Assembly: GCA_964618845.1 (NCBI GenBank)
Contig: CAZUCU010000002.1
Span: 1 to 64,000, forward strand
From: CAZUCU01 sp964618845
Lineage (GTDB): Bacteria; Patescibacteriota; Minisyncoccia; Phycocordibacterales; JAACPR01
Length of the DNA: 64,000 bases
Direction: 5' to 3'
The notes beneath the pieces were generated by a model. The model worked only from the letters and a program-made list of their open reading frames with translations. It made no database searches and was not told the origin of the DNA. The stretch's first letter is position 1, and each line of letters starts with the position of its first letter. Made by a program: the position numbers and the translations under genes. Shown here piece by piece: positions 42,567 through 49,998 of the stretch.

Positions 42567-43739
42567 TCATATTTTACTAGGACAAATTTTGCGAATTTTT
42601 TGGACAACTTTTGGTAATACTTTTAAAACATATTTGAGTTCTTCTTTGGTAGTATATCGTCCAAGTGAAAATCGTAAACTGCCATGAACAAGCTCAAGCG
42701 GAAGTCCGAGGTTTACCAAAACATGCGAGGGATGCAAATCATTTGACGAACATGCCGAACCTGTCGAAGCACAAATTCCATAAGAATCCAACATCAAAAG
42801 CAATGATTCTCCTTCTGTCCTCTTGAAAGAAATGTGAATATTATTTGGTAAACGACTTTTCAAAGATCCATTTATTTGGGAATCTTTAATTTTCAAAACC
42901 TCTTTAACAAAATAATCTCTCAATTTTTCTAATCTTCTTGCTTCTCGCTTTTCACTTTTCACTGCGATTTCCAAAGCAGTCGCAAGTCCTTGCACATACG
43001 CCACATTCTCAGTCCCACTTCTCAAATTCTTTTCTTGCCCACCGCCGTGAATTATTGGTTCTATTACTGTTCCCTCCCTCACATACAAAACACCCACACC
43101 TTTTGGACCATAAATTTTGGAACCATTAAAACTCAAAAGATCAACACCGAGTTTGTTTGGTCTAATTTCTAAATATCCGACCGCCTGACATGCATCGGTA
43201 TGAAAATATGGAAGTCTGTTTCTTTTTCTTTTCCTCAAAATAATTTTTGAAATTTTTTGCAAATCTTGGATCGTGCCAATTTCATTATTGCCATAAATTA
43301 TAGAAACCAAAATTGTTTGGTCGTTTATTTCTTCTTCTAACTTTTTCAAGTTTACAAAACCTTCTCGATTTACCGGAATCTCGACAACCTCAAATCCTTC
43401 TTCTTTGAGTTTAATTGCAGAATCCAAAACTGCTTTGTGTTCAATAGATGAAATCAAAATTTTGTTTCCATATTTCTTATTTGCTCTTGCGACACCTATA
43501 ATTGCTAAATTATCTGACTCTGTTCCAGAACCTGTAAAAATAATTTCACTTGGTTTAACTTCCAAAATTTTGGCAACCCTGTTTCGCGCATCATCCAAAT
43601 AGTGTTTTGCCTTCCTCCCAACGTCATGCATAGAAGAAGGGTTACCATAAACATCCTCCAAAATTTTAAAAACAACTCCTAAAACCTTAGGATCTGTTGG
43701 GGTAGTCGCTGCATAATCTAAATAAATCTCCTTTTTCAT
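42567..43739 (-). CDS. Cysteine desulfurase, NifS/IscS type
   Basis: 390 aa PLP enzyme. The N-terminus IYLDYAATTPTDPKVL, HTDACQAVGY, PLP-lysine in SFNGSKIYGPKGVGVLY and the catalytic Cys in ICASTGSACSSNDLHPSHVL are all present. It supplies sulfur to the IscU scaffold encoded downstream. A repeat-like Arg/Lys/Glu stretch (VKSEKREARRLEKL) occurs near residue 260. The gene follows RelBE system 2 after 22 nt. Confidence 0.95.
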   Translation of the reverse strand: MKKEIYLDYAATTPTDPKVLGVVFKILEDVYGNPSSMHDVGRKAKHYLDDARNRVAKILEVKPSEIIFTGSGTESDNLAIIGVARANKKYGNKILISSIEHKAVLDSAIKLKEEGFEVVEIPVNREGFVNLKKLEEEINDQTILVSIIYGNNEIGTIQDLQKISKIILRKRKRNRLPYFHTDACQAVGYLEIRPNKLGVDLLSFNGSKIYGPKGVGVLYVREGTVIEPIIHGGGQEKNLRSGTENVAYVQGLATALEIAVKSEKREARRLEKLRDYFVKEVLKIKDSQINGSLKSRLPNNIHISFKRTEGESLLLMLDSYGICASTGSACSSNDLHPSHVLVNLGLPLELVHGSLRFSLGRYTTKEELKYVLKVLPKVVQKIRKICPSKI

Positions 43740-43761
43740 AGGATGTTTATTTTAGCATAAT

Positions 43762-44019
43762 CTAATAAAGCTGGGGATGAGTACCAATACCCATTAAAAT
43801 AAAAATATCTCCGTGTTCTTCATAATGAACTCTAATATCACCTGTCACATTAAAACTTCGCCATCCTTTAAATTTTCCAGATAAAGCATGATTATTTAAT
43901 AAGTAATAAAATTGATTTTCAGAAAATATTTTAAGTCTCTGCTTAAATTTGTATTGAATTTCATTTGGTTGTTTTTTAAGAGCCTTTTTAAAATTTTTAT
44001 GAAATTCAATTATTATAAA
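43762..44019 (-). CDS. RelE/YafQ-type toxin without start codon (system 2)
   Basis: An open frame of 85 codons running directly from the antitoxin stop: FIIIEFHKNFKKALKKQPNE, then LKIFSENQFYYLLNNHALSG, KFKGWRSFNVTGDIRVHYEE and the family end IGTHPQLY. It aligns without gaps in length to the system 1 toxin (also 85 residues), but the position of its ATG reads TTT, followed by ATA ATA ATT. No ATG, GTG or TTG is available at the start. The frame is otherwise intact, and is the same frame as the antitoxin, separated by one TAG. Either a rare AUA/AUU start, readthrough, or recent silencing. Confidence 0.75.
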   Translation of the reverse strand, partial: FIIIEFHKNFKKALKKQPNEIQYKFKQRLKIFSENQFYYLLNNHALSGKFKGWRSFNVTGDIRVHYEEHGDIFILMGIGTHPQLY

Positions 44020-44292
44020 CTAAATTTCAAGAACCTTAAATAGATCTTCTAAATTATCATAAGGTTTAGATAAATTTCTGCCTTTCTTCACATCTTCCCT
44101 CATCTTCAAAAATCTTTTTTCAGTTTTTTTGTTAAATTTTGGTGGAACACTCAAAACCACTCTTCGTTCAATTACAAATTTTTTAAGAGTTGCATTTATA
44201 ACACTACTAAGAGAAAGACCCAGCTCCTTTGCAAGAGCGGTTGCCTCTTCCTTGATATCTTTATCAAGTTTAATACTCGTGGTTGTTTTCAT
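44020..44292 (-). CDS. RelB/DinJ-type antitoxin (system 2)
   Basis: About 90 aa from MKTTTSIKLDKDIKEEA (44292), similar to the system 1 antitoxin (MKTTLHTKIDKDVKER) including the ELGLSLSSVINATLKKFV helix region. A longer frame upstream is probably promoter. It ends in TAG at 44020-44022 instead of overlapping the toxin start. It can still act as an antidote to other RelE-like toxins. Confidence 0.82.
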   Translation of the reverse strand: MKTTTSIKLDKDIKEEATALAKELGLSLSSVINATLKKFVIERRVVLSVPPKFNKKTEKRFLKMREDVKKGRNLSKPYDNLEDLFKVLEI

Positions 44293-44323
44293 AATACTAA
44301 GTATATACTTTGTATTATGCGTG

Positions 44324-44509
44324 TCAATTTTCATAATATCCCTTCTTTTCCACAAAGTTTAAATAATTTTGTTTTTCCATTAAATCTACTAATTCTTTCA
44401 TTGATAATTCTCTTCCTTCTTTTTCGGCTTTGGCCATTGCCTTACAAATTTCGCAATCGTCACATGAAGGATCGCCACCAATAATATGATAATTTTTTTC
44501 TTTTGACAT
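44324..44509 (-). CDS. 61-aa protein with CxxCxxC motif
   Basis: From MSKEKNYHIIGG (44509). An early Cys cluster CDDCEIC is followed by a charged helix. TATATA lies 6 nt before the ATG. The cluster might bind zinc or an Fe-S centre. It lies directly upstream of the system 2 antitoxin, possibly in its operon. No family recognised. Confidence 0.5.
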   Translation of the reverse strand: MSKEKNYHIIGGDPSCDDCEICKAMAKAEKEGRELSMKELVDLMEKQNYLNFVEKKGYYEN

Positions 44510-44613
44510 GAAATATATATAACATATCGTTGTGAAGTCCTGATAAAGAAAAGTTAAAGAAACCATTAAATTTCAAATTACGCCATATTTTTTACAAATT
44601 TCAAAATTTCTCA

Positions 44614-44638
44614 ACTTCCAACACTTAGTGTTGGAAGT
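44614..44638. promoter_or_regulatory. Perfect 11-bp inverted repeat
   Basis: ACTTCCAACAC / GTGTTGGAAGT with a 3-nt loop, between two small minus-strand genes. No T-run follows on either strand in a typical position, so it may be an operator or an RNA hairpin rather than a terminator. Confidence 0.45.
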
Positions 44639-44654
44639 AAAAAATAAAAAGAAA

Positions 44655-44846
44655 TTAATGATAGTCTTGTTTTGATTCTAAAATAAAAGTTACTTTTTTT
44701 ACCGCTTCATCGCCGGAAATTTGACCTTCTTTATATTGTTTAATTATTCCATCAATAATGCTAAATTCAACATCATTAGCCCCAAGCATATATATTTGTT
44801 GCTTTAGCCCTTCTATTATTTGTAAAATGTTTTTTGGGTTTTCCAT
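44655..44846 (-). CDS. 63-aa small hypothetical protein
   Basis: From MENPKNILQIIEGLKQQI (44846). Predominantly helical; no membrane segment. A TATAAT box lies 9 nt before the start. A degenerate copy of the E2 palindrome lies between it and its upstream neighbour. Function unknown. Confidence 0.5.
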   Translation of the reverse strand: MENPKNILQIIEGLKQQIYMLGANDVEFSIIDGIIKQYKEGQISGDEAVKKVTFILESKQDYH

Positions 44847-44893
44847 ATACAAGATATTATACCAAACACGAGGTTAAATCTTGAAAATACAGA

Positions 44894-45472
44894 TTAAGGT
44901 CTATAGATTTCTTTTATAAAAATCACTTCTGATTTATTGTTTAGTGTAATTTCATATGGAATCGTAAGTTTTACTCCATCCACACTATATATATCAACAA
45001 AATCTTTTTTTAATTCTTGTATAGATATGTTTATTACTCCATCAGGAGATTTCTGGAAAGCACTCGCTGTTACTATCTTCACATTTGGTGAAAGAATAAA
45101 TGTCCTAAGTTTTGTATTTATATTTCTGTCATATACACCATTAGTAAGGCAACCCATAGTATTTTCCAGTTCACGTGTACATTTACCATCGGCAATTAAT
45201 GCTTCTATAGCTTCTTCCCCAGTAAGTACATCAATATAATCCAAGGTTATTTTATTTTCAATAATCGAATCTATGTATGCTGTTACAACTGTCACTTCAT
45301 TACTAATATTTTCATTTGTTTTTGTATTAACATTTTTAACATTATTATTTCTTATTGTTTCTACTTCAGAAATATCGGTAAGTTCTTTTGCATAATCTAA
45401 ATACCAATAAACACCACCACTAATAATTAATAAAATTACAATTCCCCAAAGGGTTGAAATTTTTGTTTTCAT
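44894..45472 (-). CDS. Secreted or membrane-anchored hypothetical protein
   Basis: 192 aa from MKTKISTLWGIVILL (45472). One N-terminal hydrophobic segment serves as a signal anchor; the extracytoplasmic part contains two Cys (ADGKCTRELENTMGCLTNGVY) that could form a disulfide. A TATAAT box lies 8 nt before the start. The E2 palindrome pair is just upstream. No family recognised. Confidence 0.55.
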   Translation of the reverse strand: MKTKISTLWGIVILLIISGGVYWYLDYAKELTDISEVETIRNNNVKNVNTKTNENISNEVTVVTAYIDSIIENKITLDYIDVLTGEEAIEALIADGKCTRELENTMGCLTNGVYDRNINTKLRTFILSPNVKIVTASAFQKSPDGVINISIQELKKDFVDIYSVDGVKLTIPYEITLNNKSEVIFIKEIYRP

Positions 45473-45499
45473 ATACATATATTATAACAACATTAAACA

Positions 45500-45579
45500 C
45501 GAGGTTAAACCTCGAAAAGGTTTTTTGTTGAAAAATAAGGGTTTTTTGGAAAGTTAGGGGTTCACGAGGTTAAACCTCG
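45500..45579. repeat. Palindrome pair E2, copy 2
   Basis: CGAGGTTAAACCTCG at 45500-45514 and again at 45565-45579, the same 65-bp period as copy 1 at 18.7 kb. The intervening sequence GAAAAATAAGGGTTTTTTGG is similar to the copy 1 spacer (TTAAAATAAGGCTATTTTGG). A degenerate single arm (CGAGGTTAAATCTTG) lies at 44869-44883, and spacer-like sequence alone near 17836. Confidence 0.7.
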
Positions 45580-45686
45580 AAAAACTGATACTAAAATACC
45601 AATAAAAAAATTCCACTATATTTTTCATAGATAAAATTATACCAGTCCCTTCGCCTGTGTAAAATAAGTATTGAGAAATATGACGA

Positions 45687-45898
45687 TGCGCGAGCGAAGG
45701 GGCTCGTCCCGCAGTTACTAAACTCAAACTTCGCTATGCTCGTTTTCGTTAAGTACTGCTGGACGCGACTCGCGACCCACCTTCGTAAAACTCAGGTGGG
45801 TACCCCGCTCCGTCGTTCGAGCCCCTTCACAAGCTCCGCTTGCTTCACACATATCACAAAAATAAAAACCCAGATTTAGCTGGGCCTTTATTTTTGTG
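45687..45898. repeat. tRNA-Asp 3'-end duplication and hairpin region
   Basis: TGCGCGAGCGAAGGGGCTCG at 45687-45706 is repeated exactly at 45899-45918, where it forms the 3' end of tRNA-Asp. A further inverted copy CGAGCCCCTTC occurs at 45818-45828. In between is a stem ACCCACCT/AGGTGGGT and other GC-rich hairpins. Open frames across the region are not coding. It resembles an attachment-site scar or a tRNA-derived repeat. Confidence 0.55.
45860..45884 (-). terminator. Terminator after tRNA-Asp
   Basis: On the minus strand, CCCAG-loop-CTGGG is followed by TTTTTATTTTT, 17 bp downstream of the tRNA-Asp 3' end. Confidence 0.7.
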
Positions 45899-45900
45899 TG

Positions 45901-45974
45901 CGCGAGCGAAGGGGCTCGAACCCTCAACCTCCCGCGTGACAGGCGGGTGCTCTAACCAGTTGAGCTACGCCCGC
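45901..45974 (-). tRNA. tRNA-Asp (GTC)
   Basis: Acceptor GCGGGCG/CGCTCGC, D-arm GCTC/GAGC, anticodon stem CCCGC/GCGGG around CTGTCAC (anticodon GTC), T-loop TTCGAGC. No encoded CCA. Its last 18 nt are duplicated about 200 bp downstream. Confidence 0.93.
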
Positions 45975-46044
45975 AGTTTTTAGTATTTAATACCACATTC
46001 TGCAGTTTCAATAATTTAACAAATTAAATTCAAAATATCAAACT

Positions 46045-46272
46045 TTATTCCTTTGGTTTTCGATTAAAAATTCTGCGAAAATAATCGAGGGCGGTTTCAT
46101 CATTATTATTTTTGTCGTCATGTTCTTCTTGTGTTTTTGGTTTTACATTTTTTTGAGATCTTTGAAGCCTTTCTCCCCAACCGCAAGCCCGACAACCACC
46201 AACTCTATCTCCACAAATTTCACAAATAAAATCTAAACCATCGTTTGGATCTTTTATTTTAAAATTTTCCAT
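46045..46272 (-). CDS. Small Cys-rich (zinc-ribbon-like) protein
   Basis: 75 aa from MENFKIKDPNDG (46272). CEICGDRVGGCRACGWGERL forms two CxxC pairs early, followed by a charged linker. Probably zinc-binding; no catalytic domain. It lies just below the GC-rich island and is transcribed the same way, but its base composition is that of the host. Confidence 0.5.
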   Translation of the reverse strand: MENFKIKDPNDGLDFICEICGDRVGGCRACGWGERLQRSQKNVKPKTQEEHDDKNNNDETALDYFRRIFNRKPKE

Positions 46273-46313
46273 ATTCATAAACTTATTTTATAAATTTTTT
46301 AGGAAAAAGAATA

Positions 46314-46343
46314 GCCCCACGGCGCGCTTGCGCGCCGTGGGGC
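46314..46343 (-). terminator. Very GC-rich hairpin after the island
   Basis: A perfect 14-bp stem (GCCCCACGGCGCGC and complement, loop TT) 15 bp after the stop codon of the 46359 gene; on the minus strand TATTCTTTTT follows. A likely terminator that matches the island's composition. Confidence 0.75.
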
Positions 46344-46358
46344 AAAAATTTATCCAAT

Positions 46359-47342
46359 TTATCCCTTTTCTCCCCAACCGTTTGAGGAGAAGGAAGAGTA
46401 GATCCACTCCTCGAACTCTAAAAGAAGAAACACCGTTTCTCCTTCCTCGAACCGGAGATTCATCCCCTCAACATAGTCAAGGATCTGATCCGGCTCTCCC
46501 AACCGCCTACCCTCGAGGGTGGCGACACGAACGAACTTCGGCTGATATTCGTATACGCTCATCGCGAATAGATTGATCGAAGTCGCTGTCACTTCAAACC
46601 AGGGACAATACCCGTATTCAGGAGCCATCCATAGATTGAGGTTGTCTTCCTCATCTGGAGTCAACTGAGAGAAACCCTCGAATCCAATCCAAGAAATCTC
46701 AGATGAATCGACCACCTTGGGCAAAGCTTGCCCAGACCGGAAGTCATAGTACCAAGAGTTCCCAAAGCGATTCTCGATGACAAGATAGTCGTACTGACCA
46801 CCCAACATCCAGCCGGGGATAGTTATTTCTCCACTTGAAACATCGAGATAATACCTTTGTCCATTATGAAGACAGACATAGGCCTCCTCGGCGTCGTAGA
46901 ACTCGAAACTGAGATCCGAAGCGGTGAAATACAACTGCCCGACCCAATATGGCAAACGATAGGTTGGCCTACCATACTGGTCATATCCAACCCTCTCGAA
47001 ACTAAAGTAAGTTGTAGATCGAAACAATTTCGTGCCCGATCCGTCCTTGATTTCAGCCGAGAGCTGGATCTGATCCCTCGGGTTTTGAAGCCGAATTTGG
47101 ACTTCAACTTGACGAAGAATCTCCTCAACCTGTGAGATCGATTTGAACTCGCCAAGTTCGACGGTCTGGTTGAACTCGGGAGACATTGTCTCTGCTGAGC
47201 ACCGAATTTCCGCCGTTTTTGCCATCGACAGGAGTTCAATCAGACCGTTTTGCCCGATGGGCAGACGGTCGGGAAACCCCGCTCCGATGGAGTTGACGAT
47301 GAGACCGACGAGGGCCATGATGCACAATGCGATGTGTTTCAT
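46359..47342 (-). CDS. Secreted protein of a GC-rich island, unknown function
   Basis: 327 aa from MKHIALCIMALVGL (47342), a clear signal peptide cleaved near SIGAG; a longer upstream frame overlaps the lipoprotein gene and is rejected. The mature part is rich in aromatic and acidic residues (YDQYGRPTYRLPYWVGQLYF, FEFYDAEEAYVCLHNGQRYY), probably beta-rich. Base composition and codon use (CTC, GAG, TCG, GGG) differ sharply from the AT-rich neighbours, indicating recent transfer. No domain recognised. Second gene of a two-gene operon. Confidence 0.7.
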   Translation of the reverse strand: MKHIALCIMALVGLIVNSIGAGFPDRLPIGQNGLIELLSMAKTAEIRCSAETMSPEFNQTVELGEFKSISQVEEILRQVEVQIRLQNPRDQIQLSAEIKDGSGTKLFRSTTYFSFERVGYDQYGRPTYRLPYWVGQLYFTASDLSFEFYDAEEAYVCLHNGQRYYLDVSSGEITIPGWMLGGQYDYLVIENRFGNSWYYDFRSGQALPKVVDSSEISWIGFEGFSQLTPDEEDNLNLWMAPEYGYCPWFEVTATSINLFAMSVYEYQPKFVRVATLEGRRLGEPDQILDYVEGMNLRFEEGETVFLLLEFEEWIYSSFSSNGWGEKG

Positions 47343-47364
47343 GTTGTTGGTTGTTGGTTTGGTT

Positions 47365-47595
47365 TCAGTTCTGAGTTGTGACTCCCTCGGGCGTGAATCG
47401 GGCATTGAGCCTGAAGCGCGCCTCGAAGGTCTGTTGTGGTGACCGTTCGGGGAGTGAGAGCTCACGAGGAGCCGTCACCCGAACGGTTTTCGAGGCTTTT
47501 GGAGCCTCCACTTGCTTCTCCTCTTTGGTCCCGCACGAAGCGAGTCCAAAAAGAAAAAGCACCGACATGACCGACATAGTCAAGGTACTCTTCAT
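47365..47595 (-). CDS. Small lipoprotein of the GC-rich island
   Basis: 76 aa, signal peptide with lipobox LFGLASCGTKEEK (Cys near residue 21). The mature part is short, basic and Pro-rich (RELSLPERSPQQTFEARFRL). It has the island's GC-rich codon use and a near-consensus promoter directly upstream. The next gene starts 22 bp after its stop. Confidence 0.68.
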   Translation of the reverse strand: MKSTLTMSVMSVLFLFGLASCGTKEEKQVEAPKASKTVRVTAPRELSLPERSPQQTFEARFRLNARFTPEGVTTQN

Positions 47596-47604
47596 ACAAA
47601 AGGT

Positions 47605-47635
47605 AAGATATCATTTATTTGACAATCTGTCAAAT
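47605..47635 (-). promoter_or_regulatory. Promoter and operator-like palindrome of the GC-rich island
   Basis: On the minus strand TTGACA and TATCTT are 17 bp apart (plus positions 47628-47633 and 47605-47610), 9 nt before the lipoprotein start. An ATTTGACA-3nt-TGTCAAAT palindrome (47617-47635) covers the -35 box and could be a repressor site. Confidence 0.65.
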
Positions 47636-47680
47636 ATAAATTTTCATATTTTGTGCTTCTGATTTCGCACTTTTCATCAG

Positions 47681-47754
47681 TCCCGGGGGGCAGAATTGAA
47701 CTGCCGACCTTAGCTTTATGAGTGCTACGCTCTAACCGACTGAGCTACCCCGGG
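47681..47754 (-). tRNA. tRNA-Met (CAT), elongator or Ile2 type
   Basis: Acceptor CCCGGGG/CCCCGGG, D-arm GCTC/GAGC, anticodon loop CTCATAA (anticodon CAT), T-loop TTCAATT. The elongator-Met and lysidine-Ile2 types cannot be distinguished by eye. Confidence 0.88.
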
Positions 47755-47793
47755 GTTTCGAATTTCTGATTTCTAATTTCGAGCTTCGTTCTG

Positions 47794-47864
47794 TAGCGGG
47801 GTCCGGAATTGAACCGGAGTCTTCAGGTTATGAGCCTGACGAGGTACCTCTCCTCTACCCCGCT
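47794..47864 (-). tRNA. tRNA-Met (CAT), possible initiator
   Basis: Acceptor AGCGGGG/CCCCGCT, D-arm GAGG/CCTC, anticodon stem TCAGG/CCTGA around CTCATAA (anticodon CAT), T-loop TTCAATT. The D-arm resembles that of initiators, but the first pair is A1-T72 and only two G-C pairs close the anticodon loop, so initiator identity is uncertain. Confidence 0.82.
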
Positions 47865-47924
47865 AATTAAGTAATAATATACATTAAAAGGATACCTATT
47901 TCAAGGGATTAGAAGAGAAGCACA

Positions 47925-48015
47925 AAATTCGAAGTACGAAATACGAAACAAATACGAAGCTCGAAATTAGAAATCACAAACGAATATTTTTATTTCTGAT
48001 TTCGAATTTCGAATT
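47925..48015. repeat. E3 word repeats
   Basis: Imperfect words AAATTCGAAGTACGAAATACG, then the complementary TTTCTGATTTCGAATTTCG, forming an imperfect inverted repeat between a tRNA and the transketolase gene. Confidence 0.6.
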
Positions 48016-48019
48016 TTTC

Positions 48020-49009
48020 TCACTTCCTCCCCAAAACTTTATAGACTGCTTTGATTATTGCCCCAGAATCCATTTCCAAAAATTTGCCAATTTCTTCTGG
48101 ATCTCCTGATTGTCCATATTTGTCTTTTACACCAACAAATTCAATTGGAACTGGAAATTTTTGGGCTAAAAATTCTGCAACTGCGCTTCCCATTCCACCC
48201 ACAATCTGATGTTCTTCAACCGTTACAAGTGCACCCGCATCTTTTGCAATCTCCAAAATAATTTTTTCATCAAGGGGTTTTATTGTAGAAAGATTTATTA
48301 ATCGAACTTTGATTCCATCCTCATCTAATTTTTTGGATGCTTTTAATGCTTCAAAAATAATAGGACCTGTTGCAATGATACCAACATCAACCATATCTCC
48401 ATCAGAGTCAAAAAAAACTTGCCCTTTACCAATTTTGAATGGAGTTTCAACCGTTGTAATAATTGGAGTTTTGACTCTTGTTGTTCGCAAATAAGTTGGT
48501 TTGTTATTAAAAGTAAGAGCGACTGTTGCCTTTTTTGTTTCGATACTATCACAGGGAGAAATTACAACCATTCGTGGCAACACCCTCATAAGAGCAATAT
48601 CCTCAAGTGCTTGATGAGTCCCTCCATCCGGTCCATTGGAAATTCCAGAATGTGATCCAATAATTTTCACAGGTTGATCGTTGTAACAAATTGTAGTTCT
48701 AATTTGTTCCCAATTTCTACCAGGAGAAAAAGAAGCAAAACTTCCAATAAATGGGATTTTTTCCATTGCTGCCATACCCGACGCCATCGACGCCATATGT
48801 TGTTCTGTAATTCCAACTTGAAAAAATCTCTCCGGAAACTCCTTCGCAAACAAATCCATTTTTACTGACTCTGTAAGATCAGCACAAAGCGCAACCACCC
48901 TTTTCTCTTTTTTCCCAATTTCCAAAAGCCCTTCGCCAAAACCCTCGCGCGTCGCTTTCTTTTCTACATCGTTATCAAAAATTTTTTTGTTCAAAGTTTG
49001 ATTTAGCAT
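48020..49009 (-). CDS. Transketolase, C-terminal subunit
   Basis: 329 aa. The pyrimidine-binding part of transketolase: RVVALCADLTESVKMDLF, FQVGITEQHMASMASGMA (TPP activating Glu), and the C-terminal domain with GALVTVEEHQIVGGMGSAV. The N-terminal subunit is encoded separately just upstream (1-nt gap), the split form found in archaea and CPR. It transfers C2 units between pentose phosphates. Confidence 0.93.
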   Translation of the reverse strand: MLNQTLNKKIFDNDVEKKATREGFGEGLLEIGKKEKRVVALCADLTESVKMDLFAKEFPERFFQVGITEQHMASMASGMAAMEKIPFIGSFASFSPGRNWEQIRTTICYNDQPVKIIGSHSGISNGPDGGTHQALEDIALMRVLPRMVVISPCDSIETKKATVALTFNNKPTYLRTTRVKTPIITTVETPFKIGKGQVFFDSDGDMVDVGIIATGPIIFEALKASKKLDEDGIKVRLINLSTIKPLDEKIILEIAKDAGALVTVEEHQIVGGMGSAVAEFLAQKFPVPIEFVGVKDKYGQSGDPEEIGKFLEMDSGAIIKAVYKVLGRK

Positions 49010-49010
49010 A

Positions 49011-49862
49011 TTATTTTAAAACTAAACTATCTAATTCTTTCAAAGCTTTTTCACCTTGTTCTTTACTTGGCGCCTTACCATGCCACGCAGGTAATCTTTC
49101 AAATTCTTTTACCCCTTTACCTGGAATTGTGTTTGCAATTATCACACTTGGCATATCAAACACTGCTTTGGCTTCGTTGATCGCGCTATCAATCGCTTCA
49201 AAATTATGTCCATCAATTTCTTGGACATGAAAATTGAAGGCTTTGAATTTATCTGCCAAAGGATTGAGTGGCAAAACATCTTCTGTATATCCATCAATTT
49301 GAATATTGTTTCGATCAATGATAATTATTAAATTATGTGGTTTATATTTTCCCGCATTCAAAATTGCTTCCCAATTTTGCCCCTCCTCCAAATCACCATC
49401 ACCAACAATGCAATAAAAATATTTATTTGATTGTTTGCCAGAATCTATTCTATCAGCCAATGCCATTCCAACCGCTTGTGAAATTCCAGAACCAAGTGGT
49501 CCTGATGAAGTTTCAATTCCAAGTAAAAATTCACGATGGGGGTGACCCTGAAGTCTTGAACCAAATTTTCGAAGTGTCATTAATTCCTCTATTGGAAAAT
49601 ATCCAGCGTGTGCCATGGTTGCATACAAAACAGGTGCAATATGTCCATTTGATAAAACAAGTCTATCTCTATCTCCCCAATCAGGTTTGCGTGAATCGTG
49701 TTCCAAACCATAAAAATATAAGTAAGTAAAAATATCTGCCATCCCAAGTGATCCAGCGGTGTGACCCGACTGCGCTTCTACCAACATTTTTATAATAGAT
49801 TTCCTAATTTCATTTGCTTTCTTTCTAAGTTCTAAAACTTTTTTATCAGAAATATTTCCCAT
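49011..49862 (-). CDS. Transketolase, N-terminal subunit
   Basis: 283 aa from the ATG at 49862, which follows TATAAT by 6 nt. The TPP-binding GDG motif lies in YCIVGDGDLEEGQNWEA, with AGSLGMADIFTYLYF and GPLGSGISQAVGMALADR. It pairs with the C-terminal subunit downstream to form transketolase. It follows an E3 repeat array that separates it from rpe. Confidence 0.93.
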   Translation of the reverse strand: MGNISDKKVLELRKKANEIRKSIIKMLVEAQSGHTAGSLGMADIFTYLYFYGLEHDSRKPDWGDRDRLVLSNGHIAPVLYATMAHAGYFPIEELMTLRKFGSRLQGHPHREFLLGIETSSGPLGSGISQAVGMALADRIDSGKQSNKYFYCIVGDGDLEEGQNWEAILNAGKYKPHNLIIIIDRNNIQIDGYTEDVLPLNPLADKFKAFNFHVQEIDGHNFEAIDSAINEAKAVFDMPSVIIANTIPGKGVKEFERLPAWHGKAPSKEQGEKALKELDSLVLK

Positions 49863-49871
49863 CACTTAATT

Positions 49872-49998
49872 ATAAATCAGAAATCAGAAATTCGAAACTC
49901 GAAACAAATTCGAAATCAGAAATTCTAAATTAGAAACACGGGTTTCGAATTTCGAATTTCGTGCTTGTTTCGGATTTCGATATTCTAATTTCGAATTT
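49872..49998. repeat. E3 word repeats between transketolase and rpe
   Basis: Words such as AAATCAGAAATTCGAAACTCG and TTTCGAATTTCGTGC run through the gap and into the last codons of the rpe-like gene (AIDEIRN), so the end of that protein is repeat-derived. Confidence 0.6.

Noticed and set aside
45500..45579. Possible two-repeat CRISPR array
   Set aside because: Only two repeats, palindromic throughout, spacers similar to those at 18.7 kb, and no cas genes nearby.
45724..45927. 67-codon ORF across the tRNA-Asp 3' end
   Set aside because: It reads through a tRNA gene and its terminator; this is a common artefact.
46359..47465. Longer start for the GC-rich island gene (41 extra residues)
   Set aside because: The extension overlaps the lipoprotein gene and would hide the clear signal peptide beginning MKHIALC.
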